From Timema cristinae (taxonomy: Eukaryota; Arthropoda; Insecta; Phasmatodea; Timematidae): a stretch of 64,000 bases of DNA. Below, piece by piece: positions 62,095 through 64,000 of the stretch. The DNA lies in NCBI GenBank assembly GCA_039000515.1, contig JBCFYV010000898.1, positions 83,934 to 147,933 of the forward strand. Direction: 5' to 3'. The translations under genes were made by a program, and so were the position numbers. A model generated the notes under the pieces. It saw only the letters and a program-made list of their open reading frames with translations. It had not been told where the DNA came from and did no database searches. The number at the start of each line of letters is the position of its first letter. Within the stretch, counting starts at the first letter, position 1.

Positions 62095-62310
62095 AATCTT
62101 GAGATTGGTTTGAATATTAAGAGTTTTAAGGATAAAAGAGTATGTATGACTCGGCATATGGATGTTGTTTAAGCGAAGAGAGAACGCAAGGATAGGAAAG
62201 TGGGGAAAAGGTTGACGAGGATGGATTAAAAACGGAGTTTTTTTTAGCTATATGCACAGTTTCTTGCCTACCCCGTAAGGGAACGGTGGGATTAAGTATG
62301 TGTGTATATA
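62095..62310 (+). mobile_element. LINE 3' end, second copy of the 38.7-39.1-kb family
   Basis: 'taagagttttaaggataaaa' and 'tatgtatgactcggcatatg...acgcaaggataggaaagtgg' match 38.93-39.06 kb. The 3' UTR continues 'gctatatgcacagtttcttg' and 'cccgtaagggaacggtggga'. Confidence 0.65.
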
Positions 62311-62504
62311 TATAATCACTTCCCCGTGTCCAGGAGCAACTTGTATATTATCAGTCAAAATTGAATTTCTTTATTCTTAAATATAATCAATTGTTTCGAA
62401 TCCAGGGCCATTTCTAAAACTCTGTACAATATATATTCGTGAGGCACCAAGATCAACACGGTGTTAAATAGCAACCTAAACCTCATCCAAACCAAGGACC
62501 GTAC

Positions 62505-62742
62505 CTATGAGGACTCCCAGCGCCAAGCCCACCTTCGGTCGACAGCGGTTGCTGAGTGACCCCAACACGGGGGTCAGGAAGAACCCCACCAGGGGGGACA
62601 GGCACCACACGAAGCTCATACGCTTGTGGGGGACCCCTATCTTGAGCAGGGTGGGCGACACGAAGGCCGTCTCCGCTGCGTATGAGAACTCTAGCCCATC
62701 ACAGCAGCCGACACCCTCACTAGCTACATGCAGGTCTTTCTC
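62505..62742 (-). pseudogene. SLC45-family sugar transporter, second preserved exon
   Basis: A GCTGTTCCAG acceptor is followed by RRKT, then a TAG at the expected Glu, LVRVSAAVMG, and after a -1 change at GGG (near 62692) LEFSYAAETAFVSPTLLKIG, then VWCLSPLVGFFLTPVLGSLS. These are the first two membrane segments of the transporter. The MFS signature expected after LSDRCR-K-G (the RRRPFI block) is missing. The exon ends ATAG/GTACGG, in phase with the exon at 60866. One nonsense codon, one frameshift and a small deletion point to a pseudogene or a poor assembly. Confidence 0.8.
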
Positions 62743-63441
62743 CTGGAACAGCGAAAATACCACCGGGTTCAACAAAAAGAAACAGGGTGCACTATCTTAG
62801 AATTTAAATAGCTTGTTCATGACCACTATCTGGATGAAATAATATTGGCTAACATTTTATAAACAATCGAGTTCAACACTAAAGAGTCATTCTTTTCTCA
62901 ACGCGTAGTTCCTGAACTCCTTTGGAGTGATGTAATCTGCTACCACCACTTGTACACTGATTGATAAATATATTACCCTAGAGTTTATTAATGAGACTCG
63001 ATAAAGAATATTCTGTAGACTTTTTGACTTTTATGCCACGCTAATATATTTATATTGGACGTCCGGGCTACATTCTTTGTAGCTCAATAGTGGAAAGATC
63101 AGCCAGTACTAATGTATCGTATCTCCCGTATGTACTAATGGCACTCCCTTTCCATGTCACAATGAGATGCGGTGAGATGTTAGTGAGTATGATGGTGTAG
63201 AACCAGTGGGAATTCTTAAACCTAACACAAGTCTAACTAACCAAATCCTGTTGACCATTGGGGTGATTCCCCTTTAAGGAAAATACTCGATGTACCAGCC
63301 GGTAATAAAATCCGTGACCCCAAGTGCGTACCCAGATGCACTGACCACTACGTCGCAGGGCTGATTATGCTTGTATTTATGGTTACATTCTTGGTGATAT
63401 TGTCAAAGACAGGTCCATTCCCCCCCGGCCCTGGCAGTTAC

Positions 63442-63606
63442 CTGTATATGTGAGAGAAATCTTCCTCGAGGTCCTCACGTCTTGGGTTGTAAGACGCCGA
63501 GTGTGTCCTACAGTCTTTCCACTGTAGCCAACGTTCCTTGGCCGAGGAGCGCCACGTGTGAAGTCTGCCCAGCACGCCCTCATAGTCCCTCAGTTTATCT
63601 ACCATC
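63442..63606 (-). CDS. Probable N-terminal exon of the SLC45-family gene
   Basis: The acceptor CTTTATTTTCACAG and donor CAG/GTAACT bound an open 165-bp minus-strand exon. The sequence is hydrophilic (KLRDYEGVLGRLHTWRSSAK, then PRREDLEEDFSHIYR). Its last codon is split (TAC AG/G) in the phase that the exon at 62742 requires. Insect SLC45 proteins have a hydrophilic cytoplasmic N-terminus before the KTRxELxR segment, so it most likely belongs to the same gene. Further 5' exons would be beyond 64 kb. The exon itself is undamaged. Confidence 0.65.
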
Positions 63607-64000
63607 CTGTGAAAATAAAGATGATACGGAGAGAGTACGTGGATAATAATATAACTAATAAAACACACATGAACGTGCCTATAACATCATCTTGATCACT
63701 TCTTGTTAAATTGTAAATTCAACACAAGATTTTTTCAGAACTAGACTCTAATTTTTATTTAATCTTTCCACTTATCAATAGATATATAAATACCATTCAG
63801 CTTTTGTGACAAGGAATGGATTCTAATAAAATTTGGGGCCCACTAAGAAACCACCTACGCCATCTTGGTGTTTCAGATATGTAACTACAGGTGTGGGATG
63901 ACGGTGGTTTGTTGTCCGGGTGGAGAGTTTTATTCCGTATATGATTGGGAGGGCCATCCAGTTAGGTCGTCTGTGCGTAGACTATTAGCCTCTCTGGTGA
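63607..64000. other. Right edge, intronic
   Basis: No further exon is recognised. It is presumably an intron of the SLC45-family gene. Confidence 0.3.

Overview
This is a repeat-dominated, AT-rich stretch of an animal nuclear genome, most likely an arthropod and probably an insect. The evidence is short spliced host exons with GT-AG introns, tRNA-derived SINEs, jockey- and RTE-type LINE debris, a copia element primed by the initiator-tRNA half molecule, PIF/Harbinger elements, and a short array of the insect telomere pentamer. Host coding sequence is scarce: one first exon of a short-chain dehydrogenase near 2.4 kb (minus strand) and three damaged exons of an SLC45-family sugar transporter at 60.6-63.6 kb (minus strand).

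Layout. 0-4.1 kb: SINE and LINE fragments, the dehydrogenase exon and a 60-bp minisatellite. 4.7-10.3 kb: two overlapping minus-strand jockey-like LINE copies. 10.9-11.7 kb: a 763-bp Harbinger-type MITE with a TAA duplication. 12.5-21.3 kb: degenerate satellites, a proline-rich minus-strand reading frame of unknown nature, SINEs and a dead transposase. 23.25-27.86 kb: an apparently intact copia retrotransposon with identical 238-bp LTRs, inserted into a 145-bp tandem repeat. 29.1-29.8 kb: a foldback element carrying a hammerhead-ribozyme-like motif. 30.2-32.2 kb: a decayed minus-strand Polinton. 34.45-60.56 kb: a two-gene PIF/Harbinger transposon (transposase on plus, Myb/SANT-like gene on minus). 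It is split by a 15.7-kb Polinton at 43.565-59.265 kb, which has AG...CT termini, long terminal inverted repeats and an exact 6-bp target duplication (TACTGA).

The Polinton is the centrepiece. From a divergent promoter near 46.1-46.34 kb, two small genes run left and a long block runs right. The rightward block holds protein-primed DNA polymerase B, a dUTPase, a small protein, a genome-packaging ATPase, a small basic/hydrophobic protein, a two-frame minor protein, an RVE integrase with chromodomain, the penton-like minor capsid protein, a basic core-like protein, the double-jelly-roll major capsid protein, an adenovirus-type protease and two unknown genes. Together they encode genome replication, nucleotide-pool hygiene, integration, packaging, capsid formation and maturation, as in a virus-like transposon.

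Notable features are a polymerase start codon apparently created by splicing, a dUTPase behind a matching TG acceptor, TAATG/ATGA gene overlaps, repeated TGACGTCA palindromes in the termini, several -1 frame breaks and loss of the ATPase P-loop. All calls come from reading the sequence. Family assignments rest on recognised motifs, and no database search was run.
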